Shown: positions 52,242 to 62,698 of the stretch, in pieces | How positions within the stretch are numbered: position 1 is the stretch's first letter | Layout of the letters: each line of letters begins with the position of its first letter | Assembly (NCBI GenBank): GCA_011319805.1 | Contig: SJRY01000213.1 | Location: 1 to 64,000 of the forward strand | Reading direction: 5' to 3' | DNA from: Macrocybe gigantea | Lineage: Eukaryota; Basidiomycota; Agaricomycetes; Agaricales; Callistosporiaceae | Length of the DNA: 64,000 nt | Notes under the pieces: generated by a model | The model's input: the letters and a program-made list of their open reading frames with translations, nothing else | Told to the model about the DNA's origin: nothing | Databases searched by the model: none | Translations under genes and position numbers: made by a program

Positions 52242-53145
52242 CTGTTGAAATCCCCTGTGATGAACACTGGCGCCTCGGTCTTGACAGCCTCAAATCGGGC
52301 GCGAGTGAGCAGCAGCGAGGCGGCCAGTCGCCGTTGATCGTCAGATTGATCGTCCAGATGTGTGTTGAGGAGAGTAAACATCTGTCTTCCGTCGATTGGG
52401 CCAATGATCTAGAAACGCGCGACGGTGCAGACGCGAAAGGAGCCAGTGCCTGGGAATTTGGACGGTTCAAAAGGTGTGTTTCTTGGTACATTCCGTCGTT
52501 ATTTCCTATGAAATGTCACGGGGCAAAGCCTGCTGAAATACTTACGACAGCCAGAAGGAATCGTTTGAGAGTAGCTTCACCGCTTCTCTGAAACATGACA
52601 ATCAAGTTGAGAGGATATAAGATAGATCATCTTCAGACGGGGAATCCTGCCTTACTTGCTGTAGAATATGGGACTAAATTCACCCGCAGCGACGCCATCG
52701 TCGCGACCCACACCTATCTTCAGAGCTTCTGATCAGATTCAAGGCGATTGCATCCACTGACTGAGCAAGCTACCCAGGCATAGTCATCGCCGAACAGCTG
52801 AGCCAGATCATTGACTTGTCTCACAAGGGCCTCTTGAAAACCTGCGATTCCAAGTCGACTTTGCGGGGGCGAAAACACTAATGTTCAGAAATACGAACCG
52901 GCAATGACAACGCCTTCCCCCAAAAGGTGTTCCACGACGCGCATGCGGCGTGTGCTCCAAGGCTGTTCCCTAGTGAATTGGAGAAATGAAGGCTGCACCA
53001 ACGGGTCAGGGAGCGCATCTAAGGATTCCTGGACAGTTATATTATCTGGCTGAGAATCGAACCGTAGATTGTATGTTGAGATGCGCATAGTAGCTGCAGA
53101 GAGAAGCCACGGTAGAACAACGACGACAGTGATGACTAGTGACAT
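52242..53145 (-). pseudogene. EEP-family (DNase I-like) gene, front part only
   Basis: ATG at 53145 gives a hydrophobic signal-like start (VITVVVVLPWLLSAA), then MRISTYNLRFDSQ with the first catalytic Asn. Later exons carry FQEALVRQVNDLAQLFGDDY (catalytic Glu), VGVGRDDGVAAGEFSPIFY, FPGTGSFRVCTVARF, then an in-frame TAG, then LLNTHLDDQSDDQRRLAASL and VFITGDFN (catalytic Asp/Asn). After the splice donor at 52241 no further EEP exon is found. Missing are the last 100 or so residues, including the SDHxP motif. Domain ends of this type are seen at 5397-5635. Confidence 0.7.
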
Positions 53146-53751
53146 GGCGGTTCAGCTGCTCCACGGGACCCCTTCTGCATTATTTATCCATCCCCAAGCT
53201 GCAGAGCTGGCCAGACGGAAAACTACGCTCGTGATGAACTGCATGTGGGCAAGAAGGAAAGACAATCTTCTTAGAAGCATGGGAAGAAGTCAGTGTGTGA
53301 AAGAGTAGACATCACAATGTAACTGGGGATCCTACAACACTGGATGGCGAGCGCATAACGAATTCTTAAATGCAGACTTGTACGCAGGACTAAAAGAATC
53401 ACACCACAGGCGAGCAAGCTTGAAAAATCCGTTCGAAGGAAGGAGAAGCGTCCCTGATTAAATTGTGGTGAGGATCTCTTGTCCGACATGTCCACGATTG
53501 AGCTATTCGCAAGGGGACAATGACAAGAATTGCATGAGCCTGAATTTGTGCTGTACGCAGAGACGAAAGTTGACATTACAAATGCGAACTAAAGACCGGG
53601 GGTATATCGTTGACCGGAGTTCGGAAGAAACCAAAAAGCCAAAGGCAGTCAACCACGATGCAGGTCAACCTTGTATGTTACACATTACTTATCGGATCGT
53701 GGTCAACATCTGCGAAAACTGTTTTGATGTCGTAATTCAAGACACGGCGCC
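53146..53751. other. intergenic, nothing recognised
   Basis: A gap of about 600 bp between the EEP fragment and the 3' end of the potassium channel gene. Short frames only. Confidence 0.5.
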
Positions 53752-56700
53752 TCATTCCTCTTTAGATCCAGACGTCTGTGCATCAACTTCGGTTCCGAGT
53801 AATTGAGCAAGTCGATTGCGCTCCCTAAGAGAATCCAAGGCGTCCTCCGCAATGTCGATCAGCTGCAACAGAGCATCTGTATTCCAACCATCAAAAACGA
53901 AAGAGAGGTGCCAGTACCACCTTCCGTACTCACTCTCGATGCTCAGCGCCAACAGCCTCTACACGCAGACGTTAGCAACTGGTCTGGTAGAGCTGGTGAT
54001 AGTCCGTCAGCACTCACATGTCGAGCTTCTGTATCGCGCAGGAGCTCCCCCTTGATCCGCTCACTGATCCGCTCCACGCCCGCAACGTCGTTCAACAACC
54101 TCACCAGACCGGGCGGGATGGGCTCATGCCACACGTTCGCCGGCGGTTCGATGAGGTACTTCACGTTCTCGTTGAACGTCCTCGCACGGCGCAACACCTC
54201 ATGGGGAAGCGCCTCCAACCGTTCCGCCGTGCGCTGCTGCGAGTCGGAGAGCGCGCTGTCAATTGTCTGGGCACTAAGCGGTTGCTCCAGACTCAGGATG
54301 CGTTCGTCCGCGCGGCCATGAGCACGGTTCTGGTCGCGCTGAGAAGCTCGGGATGAGACCACGCGTTCTCGATATCGTCTGATGGCTTGGATCAACTTCG
54401 AAGAAAAGAATAAGTTCTTGTAGCGTGATGAGTATGCGTCCGTGATGACTAGAAGAAGAAGAGGCGGTGTGAGCCACAGCGAGGTGAAGCCCAAATAAAG
54501 GCACACTTGAAATCAGGATTGTCATCGTTCCAACACCTAACAATGCCCAGAATATGAAAATCGCACGTCCGGCTTGTGTTTTCGGGGTGTAATCCCCTGA
54601 AGGCAAATTTAAGGTGCAGGTTCATGATATGTGGCTGGTCCTTACCATAACCGATCGTCATGAAAGAGATAAAGCCTGATGGCAAGGGGTCAGGTCAGTG
54701 GAAAAACATACCGGCTGGGTAACAGAACATACAGAAGTACATGGCAACACCAAAAGTCCAACCTTCTGTGGCTGTGAAAATGGCAGATCCGGCCTAGGTA
54801 CCAGAGGGTCAGATTTCGGCGCGAATAGAGTGATTCCTAGGCGTTTACCATCCAGAATATTAGGAACACAGTCCAAACGGAGACGAAGCGAAAGTAGAAT
54901 GCTTTTCTCTCCGCCTCCTGCATACTCTCGCGCAACGAGTCGTACTGCTCCATGACCGTTCGGTTCTCGTGCAAATGACCGTCCAAAGTCTCGCTATCTG
55001 TCTCGCGTTTCGGCGTCCGCGCCGCGTGTGCGTAGGCCGTGAAAGAGGACTCGTTGACCGCAAACGCAAAGTTTGCTAGCATGACCACCATCCTGCCGAG
55101 CCGACGATGAGTGAGCGGAAGGTCGTTTGGTTCGGGGAGGGTCCCAGGCAGAGCATTGTTCGCGCCTTTTTCACTCTCAGACGCATCAGACTCGCGTCTC
55201 TTCTCGCGAGAGCGCTTCCCAGATGCTGATTTGCGAAAGTTGCGCGGGAGGAGATCACGTAGCGGAACGCCCGCTTCCAGGGCGGCCGCCTCCAAGTCAG
55301 GCCAAGTCAGCGCCTCCATGTTCAAATGCATCCCGTGCGGCTCATGCCAATGAATCCCGGATCCGCGAGACCTTGTCCTGAACAGGCTGGTGAAGGGGCA
55401 TATTCGCTCTAGAAATTTAATGATGGACCAATGCTGGTGCTGCTTGAAATCAGTGTCTTGGACCCAAATGGGTTGATCGGCATTCCGCAGACGCCATTCG
55501 ATGGCAGATACCCAGCGGTTGGCGACTCGTCGCTCCCACTGCATGGTCTGTCTCCGTTTCCGCGCGGCCTTGACCCGCATGCGATAGCCGACCTCCGTGC
55601 CCTCCAAAGCAGTTTCTCTGGTCAAGCCAACTATCAGGCCGAGATTGACGACACCAAAGACAGCGTAGATGCAGGTGAATACGCGTGCACCGGGAGAAAT
55701 AGGTACGATATCGCCGAATCCTGATGTAAACCAGAGTGTTAAACGGTTAGATACTGCGGTATAGCGAAGTCAAGACGTACCGATAGTTTCAACAGTGACG
55801 ACGGTGAAATAGAGGGCATTAAGAAAGGTTAGTTTGATGAGGTAGACTTGAATGAGTGCACCAAAGCCGATGTAGCAAAGAAGGACAATGACGCCAATCA
55901 CCAAGGAACGTTGTTTCCTTGTGAGTCCGCTACCTGTTCAACCCTCCATCAATCAGCTCACAGTATTCTGCAAAATCTGAACGTTGAACAAACCGCTTTT
56001 TGCAAAATCGCGTGTTTTGAAGATGTCAAATAGCAAGGTGACGTTCACCAATGTAGAAACAGAAGTCGAGCAGACCGTCAACCAGAAAGCTTGACCGTAG
56101 GTGAACCCATCGTTAAAGCGATGTTTTACCCCGAAGGTGGTCACAATGATGATGTTAATGATGTCTGCCAAAGTGATTAACGGCCGCGTTTTGGTCCAGC
56201 AAACCTTTCCAACAAGGCTCACCGTGAATAGTTAGGAAAAAAACGCAACAAATCGTCATAAGTTGTATCCTCTTCTCCAGGAATCTTACAATCAAGCATA
56301 AATTCGCGATGATTGCGCATGCCATGCTGATTGCCAAGCCAGCGTCGAGGATGGGTGGGTTGGGCTTGATGTCGATGATGATGTTGTTTTCTGTCTTGAT
56401 GTACCAATGTTCGGTGAGTCCCGGGATCTCGAGGAGAATCGAAAAAGGGATTACGATGCCAGACAGAATGGGCAGGTATCTATACTGTGGAAGGTAATCC
56501 TCTGAGTCTAGCTCAGCCGTCGGTGGGTTCAAGAATGCCTTAAACCTGTCCCACCACGACGTCAGCTTGACACCCTGAGCAGCCCCTGCCCGGAAGCTGG
56601 AAAGAGACGAAAAACGAGAGAAGCGACGTGCTGAGGGCCGTCGTCGTCGCCGCTGTTGGACGCGCGCGGGGTACTCTTCCTCCTCAAGGTCGCGAATGAC

Positions 56701-56940
56701 CTCGTTCTCGTCGCGCTCATCGTCGATCGTCAGATACGGGGCATTCTCCTCGGCCTCGCCGTTCTCACCCCGGCGCGCGCTCTCTGCCCGGGCGCTGGCA
56801 GCAGCGCTGGGCTCGCCAGCACCCCGGCCCGTTGTTGCGTCATTGTCGCGCTCACGCTCTGCGCGCGCCTTCTCTGGGTCTGACTGCGACTGCCTCCCGG
56901 ACAGGAAGAAGATTTGGCCTAATAGGGCTGGCAGCAACAT
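53752..56940 (-). CDS. TOK1: TOK1-type outward-rectifying potassium channel
   Basis: A plasma-membrane K+ channel with the fungal layout of eight membrane spans and two pore loops. ATG at 56940; the acidic, arginine-rich cytoplasmic N-part is followed by four spans (from YLPILSGIVIPFSILLEIPG on). First pore loop reads TVETIGFGDIVP at about 55690-55800 across an intron, then a long cytoplasmic linker, then further spans (AFAVNESSFTAYAH region; FYFRFVSVWTVFLIFWMVNA). Second pore loop reads FMTIGYGDYTP, interrupted by an intron near 54605-54650. Both selectivity filters (IGFGD and IGYGD) are intact. The C-terminal tail is helical and ends at 53752. I see no break. Confidence 0.9.
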
Positions 56941-57109
56941 GCAAGCCGGAGTGGAGCTAGTTGGAAAATCGTTGACGGTCTGGAGGCATCGATGTCTGGA
57001 AGCGTCGAACGTGGGTGGGCTTCACAGTTTTGGTTATGTTGGCACCAAGATAAGATAAGATAAAGGCATCCAAAAAAATCCACTGCATAGAACTCCACTG
57101 TCGACAACG
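56941..57109. promoter_or_regulatory. divergent promoter, TOK1 / URA5
   Basis: 169 bp between divergent start codons. It contains AAGATAAGATAAGATAAAGG near 57047-57066, a cluster of three GATA-type motifs, about 45-60 bases before the URA5 start. GATA factors often control nitrogen-related genes in fungi. Confidence 0.5.
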
Positions 57110-57879
57110 ATGTCCTCCTCTACGCTGGCCCTGCGGACATACCAGACCGAGCTCATAGAGCATGCAATGTCCGTCGGGGCGCTTAAATTTGGCTCCTTCA
57201 CTTTAAAATCTGGCCGGTGAGTGCCACTCACCTACAATCCTCCCTCCCAAAAAAAAGAAAAAAAAAATCGAAGAGCATCCGTCCTTCCAGCCAGTCGCCT
57301 TACTTCTTCAACGCCGGCCTCCTCTCGACGGGCCCCATCCTTGCGGTGCTCTCTAATGCCTATGCATCTACGATCGCCGATGCGCTTTCCGCGTCCTCCT
57401 CCAACCCGCTTCCTCCCTTCGACGTGCTCTTTGGCCCTGCGTACAAGGGCATACCCTTCGCCGCGACGACGGCACTCGTCCTGCACACGGCGCACAACAT
57501 CAACGTCGGATTCGCGTATGACCGGAAAGAGGTCAAGGACCACGGCGAAGGCGGGAACATGGTCGGCGTCCCCGTCTTAGGCAAGAAGGTCGTGATTCTC
57601 GATGATGTCATGACGTCCGGCAAGGCCATCCGGGGCGCCATCGATGTGGTTGTAGAGAACGGCGGTGAGGTCGTCGGCGTTGTTCAGGCACTGGACCGCC
57701 AGGAGGTGGGTCAGGACGGCGTAAGCTCGACCGTAAAAGAAGTCGAAGGCTTGGTCGGGGAAGGACGAGTCAAGTCGATATTGAAGATGAAGGATTTGAT
57801 GCTTTGGCTGGAAAGGAGTGGCATGCAAAATGAACTTGACAGCATGCAAGAATACTGGAATCAGTATGGTCTCAAATAG
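57110..57879 (+). CDS. URA5: orotate phosphoribosyltransferase
   Basis: Joins orotate to phosphoribosyl pyrophosphate (PRPP), giving OMP in pyrimidine synthesis. Exon 1 is 57110-57216 and exon 2 is 57291-57879, with a GT-AG intron rich in A. Key parts: GALKFGSFTLKSGR, SPYFFNAGLLSTG, DVLFGPAYKGIPFAA, GFAYDRKEVKDHGEGGNMVG (the flexible loop), and the PRPP-binding signature VVILDDVMTSGKA. Length, about 230 residues, is usual. Intact; stop at 57877-57879. Confidence 0.96.
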
Positions 57880-58153
57880 ATGTCAGGAGAATCTTGAACA
57901 TTCCTAGGATTTTCATTCTTGTTATCTACTTTCATAACATTTGGTCTCGCCATCATCTCTACCTCTCCATCTAAAGCATGTACAAGCGAAAAACTAATTC
58001 AAATTCCCCAAGGGACAGATCCATGTCGGGGGCTTAGTGTATCAGAAAAGCAGAGCAGAACAGGCGCAAGCTCAGAGACGTGAGATGATATGCATGCGAA
58101 TGAGAGTCAAGTCGTGCCATGAAGAATTGTCTGGGAGGAATTCATAGAAAAGC

Positions 58154-59847
58154 TCAGTATAACATGCCTTCCCCATCCGAATACGCCGTGCTGCTTCCGT
58201 ATGCGGAACTGAGCTCGTGGTATCGTGCGATTTTGAGCCGCTGACTTGGAGGTATGACCTGTTCGTCCTGACCTTGAGGATGACCGCCATGAAGAACACC
58301 GACACGTTTCATCGCCAAAAGCTTTGGTCCAAAATGAAAACAGGCATGGTTCGCTAAAGGAAGTAGACTCACGTTGTGAGCGGCGTTCGAGTGATCGTAA
58401 ACACCACCGAAGAAAGCTGTAGTTGCATCCTTGCCGATCATCTTGATGAGCAGATGCGCGCCACCCGGATGTTCCTCAATGAAGTCAGAAACATCGTGGA
58501 TGAAACCAGATATGAGGATCAATGGTCGTTTCTGAGCTTGCTCCTGGACTACAAGGTACATGAGAATGAGGAACATAAAATCGAGGCGTACACCTACAGC
58601 TCTCCCAACTGATGACAGGAAGATCGTTGCTGTCGCTGGGCCAGGCCAGGTTGTCCTGTGTTGCCCTAAGCTTCTTGAGTTGCATCGTCAACTCTCCCTT
58701 GCGAACTTCGTTATCAGGGAAGACCTGTTGACTCTAGTCAGCACGGCTCCATTTCGGTAAAGTTAAGACTGTATTCTGACCTTCAAGTGGCTCGCCAGAC
58801 CTATTTTCTGGCAGATCCAAATGAACCACTTGGTGGGATCATACTGATACCACTTGATAGCATTGCGGTAATCCATGGGGAACTGGTGATGGAAATTGTG
58901 GTAGCCTTCACCGATGGTGACCAGTGCAGTGATGACATGGTCGCGTGGTGTGTGCTTGTCATCGAAAGGCATTTCACCAAGCCAGTGCGCCAAAGAGTTG
59001 ACACAGAACGTGGACTAGACGAAACAATAGGTTAGCTCTGTGATTCATAGAGGTATCAGCTTAGCATACATGATGCACAAAGAGCAATCTCAAGAGGGCC
59101 GCATATACAAAGCCACCCGCTGCGTCACCCCACAGCAGCCACGGAATAACGGTAGGAACGACGAAGCCCATGGTGAGGATGAGTTGAATGTAGTGACGGT
59201 GCTGCCATCTGACGATGGGATTCTTCGTCAAGTCGCTGACGTCCGCGACGCCAGGGCGACGACGCGGCTTGACCAACATCCAGCCAATGTGACTCCAATA
59301 AAAGCCCTTGTGCGCATTGTAGGGATCGAGCTCGGTGTCTGTGTATCTGTGGTGGGCACGGTGGCCCCTCGACCACCACTTGATGGATCCCTCAACAGCA
59401 CCAGCACCCGCCATGGCAAGGACGTATTGCAAAGGCTTAGTCGCATTGTAAGAGCGATGCGCCCATAGGCGATGGTATCCAGCAGTGATGCCTGGGATAG
59501 CTGTCAGGCGCCAGAGAGAAAAATCGGGGCGAAACTGTTCACAAACCTAGTCCAGTGAAATAATAGTAGAAAATCGAGAACCAAAATGTTTCCCAACGGA
59601 GTTTCGTGAAGCATGCACCAATGAGGCCAACAAGAGGCGTGACGGTGAGAATGGCCAAGCTGAGCCAATTGGTTTCCTTGTGCCAGTTGGCCCAGGTGAT
59701 GGGAGGGAGTTCCTTTTCGGTCTTCAAGGTGTGCTGGACATAGTTGTCGGGAATGTTGAGGTCAATGGGAGTGTCGTCGGCAACCTTCGGAGGGTTCTCC
59801 GCCGCGGCGGGAGGAAGTTGTGTCTTGCGCGACTGAACGGAAGACAT
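58154..59847 (-). CDS. OLE1: acyl-CoA delta-9 (stearoyl) desaturase with cytochrome b5 domain
   Basis: Introduces the 9,10 double bond into palmitoyl- and stearoyl-CoA in the ER membrane. ATG at 59847. Several membrane spans flank the three histidine boxes HRLWAHR, HRAHH (in [17 protein letters not shown]) and HNFHH (in [20 protein letters not shown]). The C-terminal cytochrome b5 domain contains [13 protein letters not shown] and, further on, the second heme ligand region ([11 protein letters not shown]). Exons are separated by short introns, and no frame break was found. It converges with URA5, with 274 bp between the stops. Confidence 0.95.
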
Positions 59848-60467
59848 GGGGAGAGGGGGAGAGGAAGAGAAGGGAGTTGGGAACCGTGGATGGGGAAAAA
59901 GAATTTTGTTTGGACAGGTATTTATTACAGCCCACTCATTTCTTTGGGGCGGGCCTGAGTTGGCGTCGTCCATCAATTCGTCCCAGCCTATTCCGCTCCC
60001 GCGCTTCTCCGGCCCCCATCGGCGTTCTGGGCCATCTGGGGAGTCGTTCTCGACGACCTTGTCGCCCTGCCAGGCCGCAGCCTCGTCCTTTCGCGTCGTC
60101 TGGTGAGCAAGACTGCGCCCCAACCAACACGTCGTGAAAGTCGTGTGGGTCACGTGGCCCTCGAATACTTTGGGGAGTCCTTTCTTAGTCTGCCGAAAGC
60201 GGAACTCAAGAGTCCAGAGGCAACAATCCTCTGAAGCACAGCCAATGCTCTGATTCGTCGTTGTGTAATGGTTGCACGCTCAGCCTCTCGCTGAAGCCCC
60301 TCAAAGACTCCTAGACCGTTCTGCCATTATTACTTATTTGCCGGAAATACTCAACTTCGGTCCAGAGACCAAGGTAAGTCGAAGTACTTGACGAATGACA
60401 AGAGTTAATTCAGAATCACATGAACCGTTCTAGATGCCATTGCAAATCAAGATGTGGCTGGGCCAAG
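59848..60467. other. intergenic / promoter of the desaturase gene
   Basis: A 620-bp gap upstream of OLE1. The minus strand is open for 100 codons upstream of the OLE1 ATG in the same frame, but the text is low-complexity and without similarity, so I take the start at 59847. No other gene is supported. Confidence 0.45.
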
Positions 60468-62330
60468 CTATGCCTGCCTCCCCAAAGCCCGCGCGACATA
60501 CAGCCCCACCATCTCTCGTGCGATGTTGATGCTTGACCATGACCGACTCGGGTGAACCCGATTCGTCAACAGGATGAAAAACGTGTCGCTTGCTGTCCGT
60601 AGCATACTCTAAGGCTAGGCCTCTCTGCGACAAGCAAAATAGACGTACGTCGATCGATCGCCATCGTGGTTCCAGTGAATCCTGTATGGCCCGCTGTCAA
60701 CATGCTCTGCATCGGACCCGACCAGTAATACTGGTTCAGCTCGAAACCTAGTCCATGTTCGTTGCCAGGAAATGCCGTGTTGTAGTTGTGGAATATCATG
60801 TCGACTGTGGACGGCTCCATGATCTTTGCCCCGCCATACGTGCCATTATTCAAGATCATCTGTGTCCTCATTAACTTCCAAGCAATCGAGATCTCAATCA
60901 ATATTCACCTGACAGAATATGGCCAAATCATATGCCGTAGAAAATATGCCTGCATGACCTGCTACACCTCTCAATGCCCACGAGTTCTCGTCATGAACCT
61001 GTAATGGAATCGGGCCGCGTGTCAAACCGAACGTCACTGTTCACCATGTACTCACTGTCCCCCAGACTGGCTGAGGCCGCTGAGGTTCTTGCGATCCCAG
61101 AACCTCGATCTGGTATTCCGTAGGGCTAGCCTCGCGAGGAGGTCTGGGGGTAGGTCTCGGTTATCTCTGTTGTACCAGGTATTATTCATTCCCAGCGGCC
61201 CAGTGAACTCGTCATGAATGAGTTGGTCAAGCGGAACACCAGTGATGGCTTCCAAGACGTATTGAAGATTCATGAAGTCTAGTAAAATATGTCATCGAAC
61301 AGCCCTCCTAGGTAAAGTCTTTGACGCAACTCAAATCGGAATACAGGTATTTCCTTCCTGGAGGGTTAATCAGGGCTTGTTCAATGACAGCTTTTTTCCT
61401 CTCCTCATAGGTCGAATACCTGTATGAATTCCAGGAGGGTTGCATACCTCACTCCGACCTATAAAAAAAAGTCCAGCTCACCCGTTGAGGAGATCGGGCA
61501 CAGGATCGGCATCAAATCCACTAGTGTGCGTCAGAAGCATCAGAATCGTCACATTAGCCTTCCCGTTTGCTTCAAATGTCGAGTCCTCAGCTTTCGTTCG
61601 CCGCGCTGGAGGCAACCGAGTCATTGCTCACTAGCGAAATCTGGCAAGTACGTTGCGACGCTAGCGTTCAGCGCAATGTTGCCCATCTCCAACTGTTGCA
61701 ACGCGGCGACCGTCACGAACATTTTCGTCAAGGATGCCACTGGCAACGTTGCTTGCGTCTTCTGTGTACGGAATGGTCGAGCATCAGTGGCTTACTGTCG
61801 TAGATGGTGTCCTTCCTCGTCACAATCTGTTGCGCGACAGGCAACTCCTTCCCAGCTGCGTTCGCATATTTGAGCGCCTTGCCCACCGCAAAGTGGGACA
61901 CGATGGTGTTCTATGTCCTATGCTTTGAAGGGAATGAGAACAACGGATGAGAAGAAAAAACCAGAGGTCAGTTACTCACATGACCGTTGCGCCCGGGTAA
62001 AGGGGGTTCACCTTGTTGAACGTGTACGAGCCGTAGTTGCTGGAGTGAGGTAGCCGGTGATGTTTTCTCGAGATCGAGCAGCGGCTGTGGAAGGAGGCCC
62101 ACCGATTCCGGCGTTCCGTACTGCAGCACCGGAGCCACTGTTGAGGAGCCGACACTCGGTTTCCATGTGTCCGAACCGAAATAGAGCGTCGCCATTCACG
62201 CACCATCACCAGATCTCTTAGCGGCACAGCTTACCACGCACATACCAATGGCGCAAGCTAGGAGCAAACCCCTGCGCAGAAACAGTCGTTTCTCATAATC
62301 TAGAGAGCCTTGTGAATGAAGAAGAAGGGA
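60468..62330 (-). CDS. class C beta-lactamase-like serine hydrolase (LACTB family)
   Basis: Likely a secreted or membrane-anchored esterase-type hydrolase of the beta-lactamase fold. The N-part has a hydrophobic segment (RLFLRRGLLLACAIGMCVVS), then YGTPESVGLLPQPLLDLEK. The catalytic S-x-x-K appears as ASLTKMF (about 61735), TSGFDADP follows, the Y-x-N-like motif YSDLNFMNLQ spans an intron near 61280-61340, and the C-part has GHTGFTGT in place of K-T-G. Stop TAG at 60468-60470 after VALYVARALGRQA-like text. Two single-base losses near 62030-62070 put conserved text (NITGYLTP, then NYGSYTFNKVNPLYPGATVM) in different frames; this may be sequence error. Start codon uncertain. Confidence 0.75.
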
Positions 62331-62698
62331 AGAAGGCAAGGCAGATGTGCAGATTCTGCGTCCTATTATTAAAAGTCTTTGCAGAGGATTGTCATGCGTT
62401 GCCATTCATATGGCTATCGGATCTGAACAATCCTTCTGAACATTGTGATCATGTGTCCGCGCAGCATGTGGCCGGTGGTTGGTGTAATTATAAGGCTGCT
62501 GAGCACGCTCATTTGCATCCTCGATGAACATGTACTACTTTGTTGCACAGGATCAGCCAGCAAAACAGCCGCAGTACGGTTTGAGGTGTCAATCACAATT
62601 CGCCTCCAGATGCCCATATTATCCACCTTTATTTTATTTATGTAAATATGCAAGTAAATAATGTACACCGGCAATGCGTTAGGAACCAGTTAAAAATG
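62331..62698. other. intergenic, nothing recognised
   Basis: A gap of about 370 bp between the beta-lactamase-like gene and the cyclin 3' end. AT-rich, without repeats of families A or B. Confidence 0.4.

Noticed and set aside
59848..60153. An N-terminal extension of the desaturase from 60153
   Set aside because: The frame is open but shows no similarity or targeting features, and the ATG at 59847 gives the normal N-terminus.
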